Shown piece by piece: positions 52,146 through 59,817 of a stretch of DNA of 64,000 nt. Below the pieces are notes generated by a model. It did not search any database. It was not told the DNA's origin and saw only the letters and a list, made by a program, of their open reading frames with translations. Made by a program: the position numbers and the translations under genes. The DNA comes from an uncultured Clostridia bacterium (GTDB lineage: Bacteria; Bacillota; Clostridia; Oscillospirales; CAG-382): assembly GCA_947630765.1 (NCBI GenBank), contig CANRIX010000003.1:62001-126000 (forward strand). Direction: 5' to 3'. How positions within the stretch are numbered: the first letter of the stretch is position 1; each line of letters starts with the position of its first letter.

Positions 52146-53243
52146 GTGTGGATGCTCATCATGCTCGCGTTCGCCGTCGGGGCGCTCGTCGGGGTGGTCT
52201 ATCTCGTCACGCGGGTGCACCGCTTTTCGCCGTTTCACCGGCTCGGGGAAACGCACCCGGTGCTGGCGTGGCTCGCGTCGGTCCTGCCGGTGGCGCTCTT
52301 GGGGCTGTTCTGGCTTATCAACGTCTACACGGTCGCCGTCGTCATCGTCCATGTGCTGGTGATCTGGTTGCTGTGCGACCTTGGCGCGTATCTGTACCGC
52401 AAGATCCGCAAGCGTCCGCGCGGGACGCGGTATTTCGCCGGCGTGACGGCTATCGCCGTGTCTGTCGTGTACCTGTCGGTCGGGTGGTTCTGCGCGCACC
52501 ATGTGTTTGAAACCACCTACGCGTTCACGACCGAAAAGGACCTCGGCGGGGAGACCCTGCGCGTCGCACTTTTTGCGGATTCCCACATCGGCATCACGCT
52601 CGACGGCGAGGACTTCGCCGCGCAGATGCAGCGCATCGAGGAAGCGAAGCCGGACGTCGTGGTGGTCGTCGGGGACTTCGTGGACGACGATACGACGAAA
52701 GCCGACATGGTTCGCGCCTGCGAAGCGCTCGGCAAAATGGAAACGACCTACGGGGTGTACTACGCCTACGGCAACCACGACAAGGGGTACTACCGCTACC
52801 GCGATTTTTCCGCGCAGGACCTGCGGACGGAACTGGAGCGGAACGGCGTCACGATCCTGGAGGACGAATCCGTGCCCGTGGGCGAGCATTTCTACCTCAT
52901 CGGGCGGCAGGACCGCTCGACGCCGAACCGCGCCGAGGTCGGCGAGCTGCTCGAAGGGCTGGACCACTCGAAATACGCGATCCTGCTCGACCACCAGCCG
53001 AACGATTACGAAAACGAAGCGACGGAGGGCGTGGATCTGGTGCTTTCCGGGCACACGCACGGCGGGCACCTGTTCCCGGGCGGACTGCTCGGCGTCTGGA
53101 CGGGGCAGAACGACCGCACCTACGGCACGGAGGTGCGCGGGAGTACGCGGTTCCTCGTCACGTCCGGGATCTCCGGCTGGGCGATCCCGTTCAAGACCGG
53201 GACGTATTCGGAATACGTCCTGATCGACATCGCGCAGGGGTAA
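52146..53243 (+). CDS. Membrane-anchored metallophosphoesterase (YkuE-like)
   Basis: 365 residues. Four predicted N-terminal membrane helices (to about 120) precede a calcineurin-like domain with all metal-binding motifs: FADSHIG (DxH), VVGDFVDDD (GDxxD), YGNHDKG (GNHD), and SGHTHGGHLFPG (GHTHGG). YkuE relatives act on lipids or nucleotides at the membrane. It starts with GTG at 52146, 8 bases after GGGAGGG; an ATG two codons later is possible. It is monocistronic. Confidence 0.9.
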   Translation: MWMLIMLAFAVGALVGVVYLVTRVHRFSPFHRLGETHPVLAWLASVLPVALLGLFWLINVYTVAVVIVHVLVIWLLCDLGAYLYRKIRKRPRGTRYFAGVTAIAVSVVYLSVGWFCAHHVFETTYAFTTEKDLGGETLRVALFADSHIGITLDGEDFAAQMQRIEEAKPDVVVVVGDFVDDDTTKADMVRACEALGKMETTYGVYYAYGNHDKGYYRYRDFSAQDLRTELERNGVTILEDESVPVGEHFYLIGRQDRSTPNRAEVGELLEGLDHSKYAILLDHQPNDYENEATEGVDLVLSGHTHGGHLFPGGLLGVWTGQNDRTYGTEVRGSTRFLVTSGISGWAIPFKTGTYSEYVLIDIAQG

Positions 53244-53252
53244 CACGGACGA

Positions 53253-53291
53253 AAACTGCCGCGTCATGCGTGGAAGCGCGTGGCGCGGCAG
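53253..53291. terminator. Hairpin between convergent genes
   Basis: ACTGCCGCG / CGCGGCAGT stem preceded by AAAA and followed by CTGT; probably a weak bidirectional terminator. Confidence 0.55.
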
Positions 53292-53313
53292 TCTGTCAAA
53301 CGACGCCGTGATC

Positions 53314-54252
53314 CTATGTTTCGATTTCGTGCAAAAAATGATCCAAAATGGAAAATCCAATCCCACTGGGTGAACATGGATCCCCATATCCAGATCCGCA
53401 ATAATTGGATAAAACGACCGCTCCATACTTTTTACGGGAATCAAAACCGATAAAAGAACTAAAGCCCTCTGTAAGCCCCATACAAAACACAATATCCGTT
53501 TCTTTTTGCCGCATAAACGCAAGTCCCATATCAAAAGGCATCTGCGTTGTAAGATGTTTTCTATGGCATTCCGCATAGGTATCAGACCCCATGTGAAGGA
53601 GCAGATACTTGATCATGTCGTCAAGTGAAGACGACAAACATCCTGCGGGAAGAAACGCATCGTTTTGATCCCATTCCCAGCGAATGGCGTGCTCGCCGTT
53701 GTGCCCCAACAAATCGGCTCCCCGATACCCGATATATGTGGCTTTCAAATGGCAAGTGTCTGTGATGAATTCCTCCAAAATATCTGAAAAAGGACGTTTC
53801 AATTTTTCCGATAAATAAATGCCGATCAGAGAAAAGCCGGTATTGGAATATTCCCATTCCCCGGTGCCTTTTTCTGTTTGATTGACATAAGATATCACGT
53901 CCTTTGCAAGGATATGGGAATATGGATTCTCCACGCCGGTTTGCGGTAAAGGATATTCCTTCACGCCGGAGCTATGCGTCAGCAACTGCTCCAAAGTAAT
54001 ATCCTTTATAACGGGGTCCGACAAACGAATGACGCCCCGCTCGATTTGTTTGACAGTCAGGGACGCTGCAAAGCTTTTCGTGATAGAGCCTATTTCATAG
54101 GTCGCATGGGGAACGGACTGCGTTTTCCCGTCCGTTCCAATACATGTCTTTAATATCTCCGACGGCGTCACGATTCCAATAGATACCAAAATATTCGGTT
54201 TTCCCTTGGTATACGGATAAACAAGATTCATGATTGCATTTTCTGTGATCAA
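53314..54252 (-). CDS. Serine hydrolase, beta-lactamase class C/PBP4* family
   Basis: About 312 residues. The nucleophile motif SxxK is in YEIGSITKSFAASL, the second motif YxN in WEYSNTGFSLIGIYL, and the region GLTEGFSSFIGFD replaces the usual HxG/KTG strand, leaving the third motif uncertain. Relatives include D-aminopeptidases, esterases and penicillin-binding-like proteins; no signal peptide is seen. I prefer a TTG start (54252), 8 bases after GGAGG; an in-frame ATG at 54267 lacks a ribosome site. Composition is lower in GC than the flanks, suggesting transfer. Confidence 0.82.
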   Translation of the reverse strand: MITENAIMNLVYPYTKGKPNILVSIGIVTPSEILKTCIGTDGKTQSVPHATYEIGSITKSFAASLTVKQIERGVIRLSDPVIKDITLEQLLTHSSGVKEYPLPQTGVENPYSHILAKDVISYVNQTEKGTGEWEYSNTGFSLIGIYLSEKLKRPFSDILEEFITDTCHLKATYIGYRGADLLGHNGEHAIRWEWDQNDAFLPAGCLSSSLDDMIKYLLLHMGSDTYAECHRKHLTTQMPFDMGLAFMRQKETDIVFCMGLTEGFSSFIGFDSRKKYGAVVLSNYCGSGYGDPCSPSGIGFSILDHFLHEIET

Positions 54253-54282
54253 AACGAAATCCTCCATGTGTTCGGAATCGTG

Positions 54283-54810
54283 TTATGAAGTTTTCATCGT
54301 TCCTTTTGACGTAGGTTTTCTATACGTCGGGAACCGCACACTGTCACGTTCTTCCTCCTTCCTGCTGACGGCGATCAGCGCGTCGTACACCTTGTGATAG
54401 ATCATCTGATTGGGGTAGTACCGATAGTCGGCGAAAACCGAGATGCCCGTCCCTTCAAAAAACTCCAGAATTGCCGCCGCACAGCCGGCGCTTCGGCTCT
54501 GCCCGTACTCGCACTGGCAAAGGATGTCCAGCCCGTCCCGCTTCGCGGCAAGGATAAATGCCGCAAGCCGTTCCGCCTCCGGCAGAAACGTTTCGTAGCG
54601 CAACCCGTACTCGTCGAGAATATCCGGGCCGATGTCATGAACGGCGACCGGGAAGACGCGTTCGGCTTTCCCGGCGTAGTCCAAGGGCGTCAGGGGGTTC
54701 ACGGCTCGGCGACCCGGCGGGTCGAAAAGGCTGATCACCGCCGTGTGCGCCGGAAACCCTTGCCGCAGCAGGGCTTCCGCGTCTCTTCTGGAACAAATCG
54801 TCACGTTCAA
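54283..54810 (-). CDS. CX5R phosphatase-like protein
   Basis: 175 residues. The sequence ILCQCEYGQSRSAGCAAAILEFF contains the protein-tyrosine/dual-specificity phosphatase signature C-X5-R (Cys in CEYGQSR) followed by SAG, and an upstream Asp-rich loop (VAVHDIGPDILDEYG) could hold the general acid. The length fits a minimal phosphatase domain. Start is TTG at 54810, 8 bases after GGAGGA. The neighbouring serine hydrolase begins about 30 bp downstream and may be co-transcribed. The substrate could be a phosphoprotein, inositol phosphate or nucleotide. Confidence 0.75.
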   Translation of the reverse strand: MNVTICSRRDAEALLRQGFPAHTAVISLFDPPGRRAVNPLTPLDYAGKAERVFPVAVHDIGPDILDEYGLRYETFLPEAERLAAFILAAKRDGLDILCQCEYGQSRSAGCAAAILEFFEGTGISVFADYRYYPNQMIYHKVYDALIAVSRKEEERDSVRFPTYRKPTSKGTMKTS

Positions 54811-55043
54811 AAACCATTCCTCCTTTTTTGCGCCGCGCCGAAAGCGCGGTCATCCGTCCGACCGGGGAAGCACTTCCCCAGCCTGTTTTGCACCGCCAGT
54901 ATACGCCGTTCCATGGGGCAAAAACGGGACATTCGGTCGCAGAAGGCTGCAACTGCGTCCCGTCTTTGCCGTAACCGTCCGCATCATAGAGAAGGTTGCA
55001 GACAAAAAGCGATCGACGGCGCAGTATGAGGAGGAAAAGCGTT

Positions 55044-55076
55044 AAAAATCGGCAAGACGAATGTCTTGCCGATTTT
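55044..55076 (-). terminator. tRNA-associated terminator hairpin, copy 3
   Basis: Leftward AAAATCGGCAAGAC / GTCTTGCCGATTTTT, directly after the CCA of tRNA-Leu(GAG). The stretch 54811-55043 has a GGGGAAG/CTTCCCC hairpin near 54867 but no gene I can support. Confidence 0.85.
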
Positions 55077-55160
55077 TGGTGCGGCTGATGGGACTTGAAC
55101 CCATACGGATAAACCACACGCCCCTCAAACGTGCGCGTCTGCCAATTCCGCCACAGCCGC
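55077..55160 (-). tRNA. tRNA-Leu (anticodon GAG)
   Basis: 84-nt class II tRNA. Acceptor GCGGCTG/CAGCCGC; anticodon stem CACGT/GCGTG with loop TTGAGGG (anticodon GAG); long variable arm; T-arm GGGTTCAAGTCCC; discriminator A and encoded CCA. Confidence 0.93.
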
Positions 55161-55204
55161 GTGGCATTTTTTCGCCGCAGCCTTTCGGACGCGGCACATG
55201 TACC

Positions 55205-55232
55205 ATTATACACGATTCTCTCGATTTGTCAA
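55205..55232 (-). promoter_or_regulatory. Promoter of tRNA-Leu(GAG)
   Basis: Leftward TTGACA, 16-base spacer, TATAAT, ending 45 bp before the tRNA 5' end. Confidence 0.82.
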
Positions 55233-55261
55233 GTCCTTTTGCAGAAATTTTTCCCGAATCT

Positions 55262-55486
55262 TTACGGTTCGATCGAAAACGTATCCATCGTCCAATCCGA
55301 TTCCTCCGGCAGACGGGGCAGGTGCGGTCGCAGCTTCAACAGGTCCGCGCGGAACCGGCGGCAGCACCCGTCCGCCCGGACGACGCCGCGCTTGTCGCAG
55401 ACGCACGCCGTTTCCCCCGCAAGCAGCGTCGCGTGCTCGCAGTAGGTGCAAATACGCTCGATCTCCTCGATCGGTTGGTTCCGCAT
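55262..55486 (-). CDS. Small Cys-rich protein, putative metal-binding
   Basis: 74 residues with six cysteines in a pattern likely to hold zinc or iron: RICTYCEHATLL (CxxC), ETACVCDKRG (CxC) and DGCCRRF (CC). I have the impression that such short CEYCEH...CRKF proteins are widespread in clostridia, without known function. GGGGAA precedes the ATG at 55486 and a clear promoter lies upstream, which supports a real gene despite the size. Confidence 0.72.
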   Translation of the reverse strand: MRNQPIEEIERICTYCEHATLLAGETACVCDKRGVVRADGCCRRFRADLLKLRPHLPRLPEESDWTMDTFSIEP

Positions 55487-55531
55487 GGCTTCCCCGCCTT
55501 TCCGTTTTTTTCTGCATTTCCCGACAAGGAC

Positions 55532-55560
55532 ATTCTACCATACGGCGGGAATTTTGTCAA
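55532..55560 (-). promoter_or_regulatory. Promoter of the Cys-rich mini-protein gene
   Basis: Leftward TTGACA, 17-base spacer, TAGAAT, 45 bp before the ATG. Confidence 0.75.
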
Positions 55561-55669
55561 GCAAAAAAAATTTTCAAAAACTTCGGTTTCTTCATCTTCC
55601 TCTCATCTTCGCGTGGTAAGATAAGGGCGAAAAGAGGAAATGCAAACCCAAAAAAGGAGAAAACGAACA

Positions 55670-57259
55670 ATGCGAAAATCCATTCTCATCATCGTCATCG
55701 CCGCCGTGGTGGTCCTGCTCGCGGCAGGGAGCCTCGCGCTGGTCATCAGCGCTTCGTCCGACACGTCGTCCCCGGCGTCGTCGAACCTCATCGGCGAGGA
55801 CGAAGCCTACCGCATCGCACTGGGCTATGCGAACGTGGCGGAAACCGACGTCACCCGAAAGAAGATCGTGTTCGACCGCGAGGTCGGTCGGGACGAGTGG
55901 GACGTGGAATTCTGGGTCGGCTCGGTCGAATACGACTGCGAGATCGACGCCGTGACCGGCGAAGTGCTGCACTTTGAAAGCGACGCGCCGGTGCAGCCGA
56001 CCGGCAGCACCGCACCCACCGGCACGACGTCCGGCGAAAATACCCCGTCCGGCACGACCGTCACCGAAGCGGAAGCGAAAACGACCGTCCTGACGCACGC
56101 GGGCGTCGCGGAAGCGGACGTCACGAACTACCGCTGCGAAATCGACTACGACGACGGCCGCAAGGAATATGAAATAGAATTCTGCGTCGGTACGACCGAA
56201 TACGACTACACCGTCGACGCGGAAACCGGCAAGATCCTCTCCCACGAGACGGAAGAACACACGGACCCGTCCTGCGGGATCGTCGACGGAACCACCCCGC
56301 CCGACACCTCCGTCACCGAGGCGGAAGCGAAAGCGGTCGTCCTGCGGCATTCCGGCGTCGCGGAAGCGGATATTTCCAACTATCGCTGCAAGATCGACAC
56401 CGACAACGGTCGCACGGAATACGACATCGAATTCTACGTCGGAACGACCGAATACGACTACACGATCGACGCGTCGAACGGGGCAATCCTCTCCTACGAG
56501 CGCGACGAGCACAAGACTTCGTCCTCCACGACGTCCCCGTCCGACACGTCCGTCACCGAGGTGGAAGCGAAGGCGACCGTCCTGACGCATGCGGGCGTAA
56601 AAGAAGCGGACGTCACCAACTACCGCTGCAAAACCGACTACGACGACGGTCGCAAGGAATATGAGATCGAATTCTACGTCGGAACGACCGAATACGACTA
56701 CACGATCGACGCGTCGAACGGGGCAATCCTCTCCTATGAGCGCGACGAGCACAAGACTTCGTCCTCCACGACGTCCAGCGGGAACACCTCGTCCAGCACG
56801 TCCGTCACCGAGGCGGAAGCGAAGGCGACCGTCCTGACGCACGCGGGCGTAAAAGAAGCGGACGTCACCAACTACCGCTGCAAAACCGACTACGACGACG
56901 GTCGCAAGGAGTACGAAATCGAATTCTATGTCGGAACGACCGAGTACGACTACACCGTCGACGCGGGGACCGGCAAAATCCTTTCCTATGAGACGGAAGA
57001 CCACCGCTCGTCGCACCATTCGACGTCCGGCGGAAGCACCGGGACGGCGACCGTCACCGAGGCGCAGGCGAAGCAGATCGCCCTCGAAACGGCGAAACTG
57101 TCCGAGAGCGACATCACCGGCTACCGCTCGAAGCTGGAGCGCGACGACGGTCGGCTGGAGTACGAGATCGAATTCCGTGCGAACGGTTTGGAGTACGAAT
57201 TCACGATCGACGCGGAAACCGGGAAGATTCTGGATTTCGATATCGACAACGACGACTGA
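55670..57259 (+). CDS. Membrane-anchored protein with six PepSY domains
   Basis: 529 residues. One N-terminal membrane helix (ILIIVIAAVVVLLAAGSLALVI) and a Ser-rich spacer are followed by six tandem PepSY-type domains of about 65 residues, each with VTEAEAK-x-x-VL-x-HAG, a DGR-x-EYEIEF strand and a closing DA-x-TGKILSYE. Linkers are Thr/Ser/Gly rich. PepSY domains inhibit proteases or bind extracytoplasmic peptides. Domains 2-5 are almost identical in protein and DNA; 1 and 6 are more diverged. GGAG precedes the ATG at 55670. The likely place is outside the membrane; target unknown. Confidence 0.88.
   Translation: MRKSILIIVIAAVVVLLAAGSLALVISASSDTSSPASSNLIGEDEAYRIALGYANVAETDVTRKKIVFDREVGRDEWDVEFWVGSVEYDCEIDAVTGEVLHFESDAPVQPTGSTAPTGTTSGENTPSGTTVTEAEAKTTVLTHAGVAEADVTNYRCEIDYDDGRKEYEIEFCVGTTEYDYTVDAETGKILSHETEEHTDPSCGIVDGTTPPDTSVTEAEAKAVVLRHSGVAEADISNYRCKIDTDNGRTEYDIEFYVGTTEYDYTIDASNGAILSYERDEHKTSSSTTSPSDTSVTEVEAKATVLTHAGVKEADVTNYRCKTDYDDGRKEYEIEFYVGTTEYDYTIDASNGAILSYERDEHKTSSSTTSSGNTSSSTSVTEAEAKATVLTHAGVKEADVTNYRCKTDYDDGRKEYEIEFYVGTTEYDYTVDAGTGKILSYETEDHRSSHHSTSGGSTGTATVTEAQAKQIALETAKLSESDITGYRSKLERDDGRLEYEIEFRANGLEYEFTIDAETGKILDFDIDNDD
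56061..57005 (+). repeat. Tandem in-gene repeats encoding PepSY domains 2-5
   Basis: Four units of about 205-250 bp. Near-identical blocks over 100 bp long recur about 240 bp apart (for example 56430-56540 with 56670-56780), pointing to recent unit duplication or gene conversion. Confidence 0.85.
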
Positions 57260-57266
57260 GCTTTTC

Positions 57267-57295
57267 AAAAAGGGACCCTTCGGGGTCCTTTTTTG
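57267..57295 (+). terminator. Terminator of the PepSY gene
   Basis: AAAAAGGGACC..GGTCCTTTTTT-type hairpin; its T run ends one base before the -35 of the next promoter. Confidence 0.85.
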
Positions 57296-57324
57296 TTGAC
57301 AAATCCCGAGGGACATGCTATACT
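57296..57324 (+). promoter_or_regulatory. Promoter of the HAD hydrolase gene
   Basis: TTGACA, 17-base spacer, TATACT. Confidence 0.85.
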
Positions 57325-57351
57325 AAAATCAACATGAATGGGGGTGCGGAA

Positions 57352-58062
57352 TTGAAACGGAAAGCGGTGCTGTTTGACCTTGACGGGACGCTTCTGCCGA
57401 TGGAACAGGACGAATTCACCCGGGGGTACTTCCGGCTGCTGGCGAAGAAGCTCGCCCCACACGGGTACGAACCGAAGCAGCTCGTCGACGCGATCTGGGG
57501 CGGGACCGCCGCCATGGTCGCCAACGACGGACGCGAAAGCAACGAAAGCGCCTTCTGGCGGCGATTCGCCGAGCTGCTCGGCGAGCGGGTGGACCGCGAC
57601 CGGGAGCTTTTCGAGGAATTCTACCGAGTGGAATTCGCCGGGGCGCAGGCGTTCTGCGGCTTTGCGCCGGAAGCGCGGGAAATCGTCGCGCTCTGCAAGG
57701 CGAAGGGGTGGACCGTCGCGCTCGCGACCAATCCGATCTTCCCGCAGGTCGCGACGGAGCAGCGGATCCGCTGGGCGGGGCTTGCGCCGGAGGATTTCGC
57801 CCTGTGTACGACCTACGAGAACATCGGACTGAGCAAGCCGAATCCCGCCTATTTCGCCGAGGTCGCCCGTCGGCTCGGGACGGACCCGGCGGACTGCCTG
57901 ACGGTCGGCAACGACGCCGAGGAGGACCTCGCGGCGAGAGACGCGGGAATGGACGTGTTCCTGCTGACGGACTGCCTGATCAACCGCAGGGGACGCGATC
58001 TTTCGGACGTCCCGCACGGGGATTTCGCCGCGCTTCGCGCCTTTTTGGAAGCGGTGGAATGA
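57352..58062 (+). CDS. HAD-superfamily hydrolase
   Basis: 236 residues. Motif I is FDLDGTLLP with the nucleophile Asp; motif II is in VALATNP; motif III Lys is in LSKPNPAYF; motif IV acidic pair in LTVGNDAEEDLAA. The helical cap and length fit a phosphoglycolate-phosphatase-like subfamily, but the substrate cannot be read. I choose TTG at 57352 because GGGGGTG precedes it; an ATG at 57334 would start within about 4 nt of the predicted transcription start. Confidence 0.88.
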   Translation: MKRKAVLFDLDGTLLPMEQDEFTRGYFRLLAKKLAPHGYEPKQLVDAIWGGTAAMVANDGRESNESAFWRRFAELLGERVDRDRELFEEFYRVEFAGAQAFCGFAPEAREIVALCKAKGWTVALATNPIFPQVATEQRIRWAGLAPEDFALCTTYENIGLSKPNPAYFAEVARRLGTDPADCLTVGNDAEEDLAARDAGMDVFLLTDCLINRRGRDLSDVPHGDFAALRAFLEAVE

Positions 58063-58082
58063 TCCGCTGCCGCCGTGCGATA

Positions 58083-58117
58083 TAAAAAGGGACCTTGCCG
58101 GTCCCTTTTGCTTTTTT
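58083..58117. terminator. Bidirectional terminator between HAD and VOC genes
   Basis: AAAAGGGACC/GGTCCCTTTT hairpin followed by GCTTTTTT rightward and TTTAT leftward. Confidence 0.85.
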
Positions 58118-58535
58118 ATTGTTTTTTTCTAATGTGGAAAAATTCAATAACTTCTCCGTTCGGACCGTACACGAACGCGATCCGCAGCGGCAAGGGCGGG
58201 TCGGACGAAAGGTCCACGTTGTAGGGCGCGTACTTGACCTTCGCGCCCGCGTCCACCGCCGCCGCGAACGCCGCGTCCGGGTCGTCGCAGGTCACGGCGA
58301 GGTGCAGCCATTCCCCGTACCGCACGTCGGACTCGGTCGCCGCTTCCGCGCCGCCGCTGAACAGTTCGATGCAGCCGCCGTCGCCGAGGTCGATCATGGC
58401 GGCGCGGTTCTCCCCGCTTCCCCACGCGATTTTGACCTTGCAGCCGATGGCTTCGTAGAAACGGACGCTCTCGTCGAACGACCTTGCGCGAAGCGCGATA
58501 TGGTGAAAGCCCATACCCGAAACGATTGGATTCAT
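58116..58535 (-). CDS. VOC (glyoxalase/bleomycin-resistance) family protein
   Basis: 139 residues, two beta-alpha-beta-beta-beta modules. Candidate metal ligands are at the expected places: His in GFHHIALRA, Glu in CIELFSGG, His in WLHLAV and Glu in EVIEFFH. Related enzymes isomerise or cleave small molecules such as methylglyoxal adducts or methylmalonyl-CoA. GGGAGG lies 5 bases before the ATG at 58535. The exact reaction is unknown. Confidence 0.88.
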   Translation of the reverse strand: MNPIVSGMGFHHIALRARSFDESVRFYEAIGCKVKIAWGSGENRAAMIDLGDGGCIELFSGGAEAATESDVRYGEWLHLAVTCDDPDAAFAAAVDAGAKVKYAPYNVDLSSDPPLPLRIAFVYGPNGEVIEFFHIRKKQ

Positions 58536-58583
58536 AAAAACCTCCCAAAGGAAAAATTTGACAATCTTGCGGGACGACCGCCT

Positions 58584-59747
58584 TCAGCGAAGGATGATCT
58601 TCCGTGCGGCGTGAATGCCCAGCCGATAGGGCAGCGGGCGCAGGGCGCGGTCGGCTTCCCGGAGCTTTTCGCGGATCGGCAGATGCTGGGGGCAGTGCCG
58701 CTCGCACTGCCCGCACCCGACGCACTGCGACGCGAAGCCCGGCTCCTTGCGGATGCCTAAATTCTGGGCGAATTCCAACCGGGCGGAAGCCTTTTTCTCC
58801 ATGTACATCAGGTTGTAATAGTAGAAGTTGCCCGGGATATCCACGCCCTTGGGGCAGGGCATACAGTACCGACAGCCGGTACAGCCGACCTTTTCCCGCT
58901 CGCGGATGATGGATTTGATCTTCTCGACGACCGCCCGGTCCGCCTCCGTGAAGCACCCTGGCGACGAAACGGACGCGACGCGGAGATTCTCGCGGACCAT
59001 CTCCTCGGAATTCATGCCGGACAGCACGCAGGTGACCTCCGGCTGGTCCCACAGCCAGCGCAGACCGAGTTCGGCAGGCGAAGTGCCGTCGAGCAGTTCC
59101 TTCGCCTTTTCCGGCAGGTTGACCAGCTTGCCCCCGCGCAGGGGCTCCATGACGACGACCGGGATCCCCTTCGCCGACGCCGCCTGCAGTCCCTTCCGTC
59201 CGGCTTGGGTGTGCTCGTCGAGGTAGTTGTACTGGATCTGGCAGAAATCCCAGTCGTAAGCGTCCAGCAGGCGCAGGAACATGGCGGTGTCGCCGTGATA
59301 GGAAAAACCGATGTTCCGAATCGCCCCTTCCGCCTTTTTCCGGGCGATCCAATCCTCGATGCCGATTTCCCGCAGGTGCTCCCATTCGGCGAAGTCGGTG
59401 AGCATGTGCATCAGGTAGTAGTCGATCCGATCGGTGCGCAGGCGGGAAAGCTCCTCGCGGAAGGTCTTTTCGATCCCCTCCCCCGAGCGGATCAGGTACT
59501 GGGGGAGCTTGGTCGCGATCCGCACCCTGTCGCGGCACCCGTTTTCGGCGAGGATCCGCCCAAGGCATTCCTCGCTGCCGGGGTAGATGTAGGCGGTGTC
59601 AAAGTAGTTGACGCCCTGTTCGATGGCGAGCAGGACCTCCTTTTCCGCCTTTTCGTAGTCGATGGAAGTGCCTTTTTTCGTGAACCGCATGCAGCCGTAA
59701 CCGAGCTGGGAGATCGGTTCGTCGTTTCGGTCGGGTCTGTAGAGCAT
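58584..59747 (-). CDS. Aldo/keto reductase with C-terminal ferredoxin domain
   Basis: About 387 residues. The aldo/keto-reductase barrel (1-280) has GYGCMRF, the catalytic NYFDTAYIYPGSE (Asp, Tyr), the IATKLP lysine and YYLMHMLTD. The C terminus adds two [4Fe-4S] motifs: CTGCRYCMPCPKG and CVGCGQCERHCPQH. This fusion is common in anaerobes and suggests electron transfer between ferredoxin and a carbonyl substrate. The ATG at 59747 is 11 bases from GGAG; a GTG at 59756 sits only 2 bases from it. Own promoter upstream. Confidence 0.93.
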   Translation of the reverse strand: MLYRPDRNDEPISQLGYGCMRFTKKGTSIDYEKAEKEVLLAIEQGVNYFDTAYIYPGSEECLGRILAENGCRDRVRIATKLPQYLIRSGEGIEKTFREELSRLRTDRIDYYLMHMLTDFAEWEHLREIGIEDWIARKKAEGAIRNIGFSYHGDTAMFLRLLDAYDWDFCQIQYNYLDEHTQAGRKGLQAASAKGIPVVVMEPLRGGKLVNLPEKAKELLDGTSPAELGLRWLWDQPEVTCVLSGMNSEEMVRENLRVASVSSPGCFTEADRAVVEKIKSIIREREKVGCTGCRYCMPCPKGVDIPGNFYYYNLMYMEKKASARLEFAQNLGIRKEPGFASQCVGCGQCERHCPQHLPIREKLREADRALRPLPYRLGIHAARKIILR

Positions 59748-59774
59748 GGTCCGCACGTCTCCTTTCCGAAAACC

Positions 59775-59803
59775 AGTATACGCCGTCCGCGCAGCGATGT
59801 CAA
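59775..59803 (-). promoter_or_regulatory. Promoter of the aldo/keto reductase gene
   Basis: Leftward TTGACA, 17-base spacer, TATACT, about 28 bp before the ATG. Confidence 0.82.
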
Positions 59804-59817
59804 GGGGAAAAACCGCC

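Noticed and set aside
56061-57005. Direct repeats suggesting a mobile element
   Set aside because: All are in frame within the PepSY gene and encode protein domains; there is no transposase or flanking duplication.
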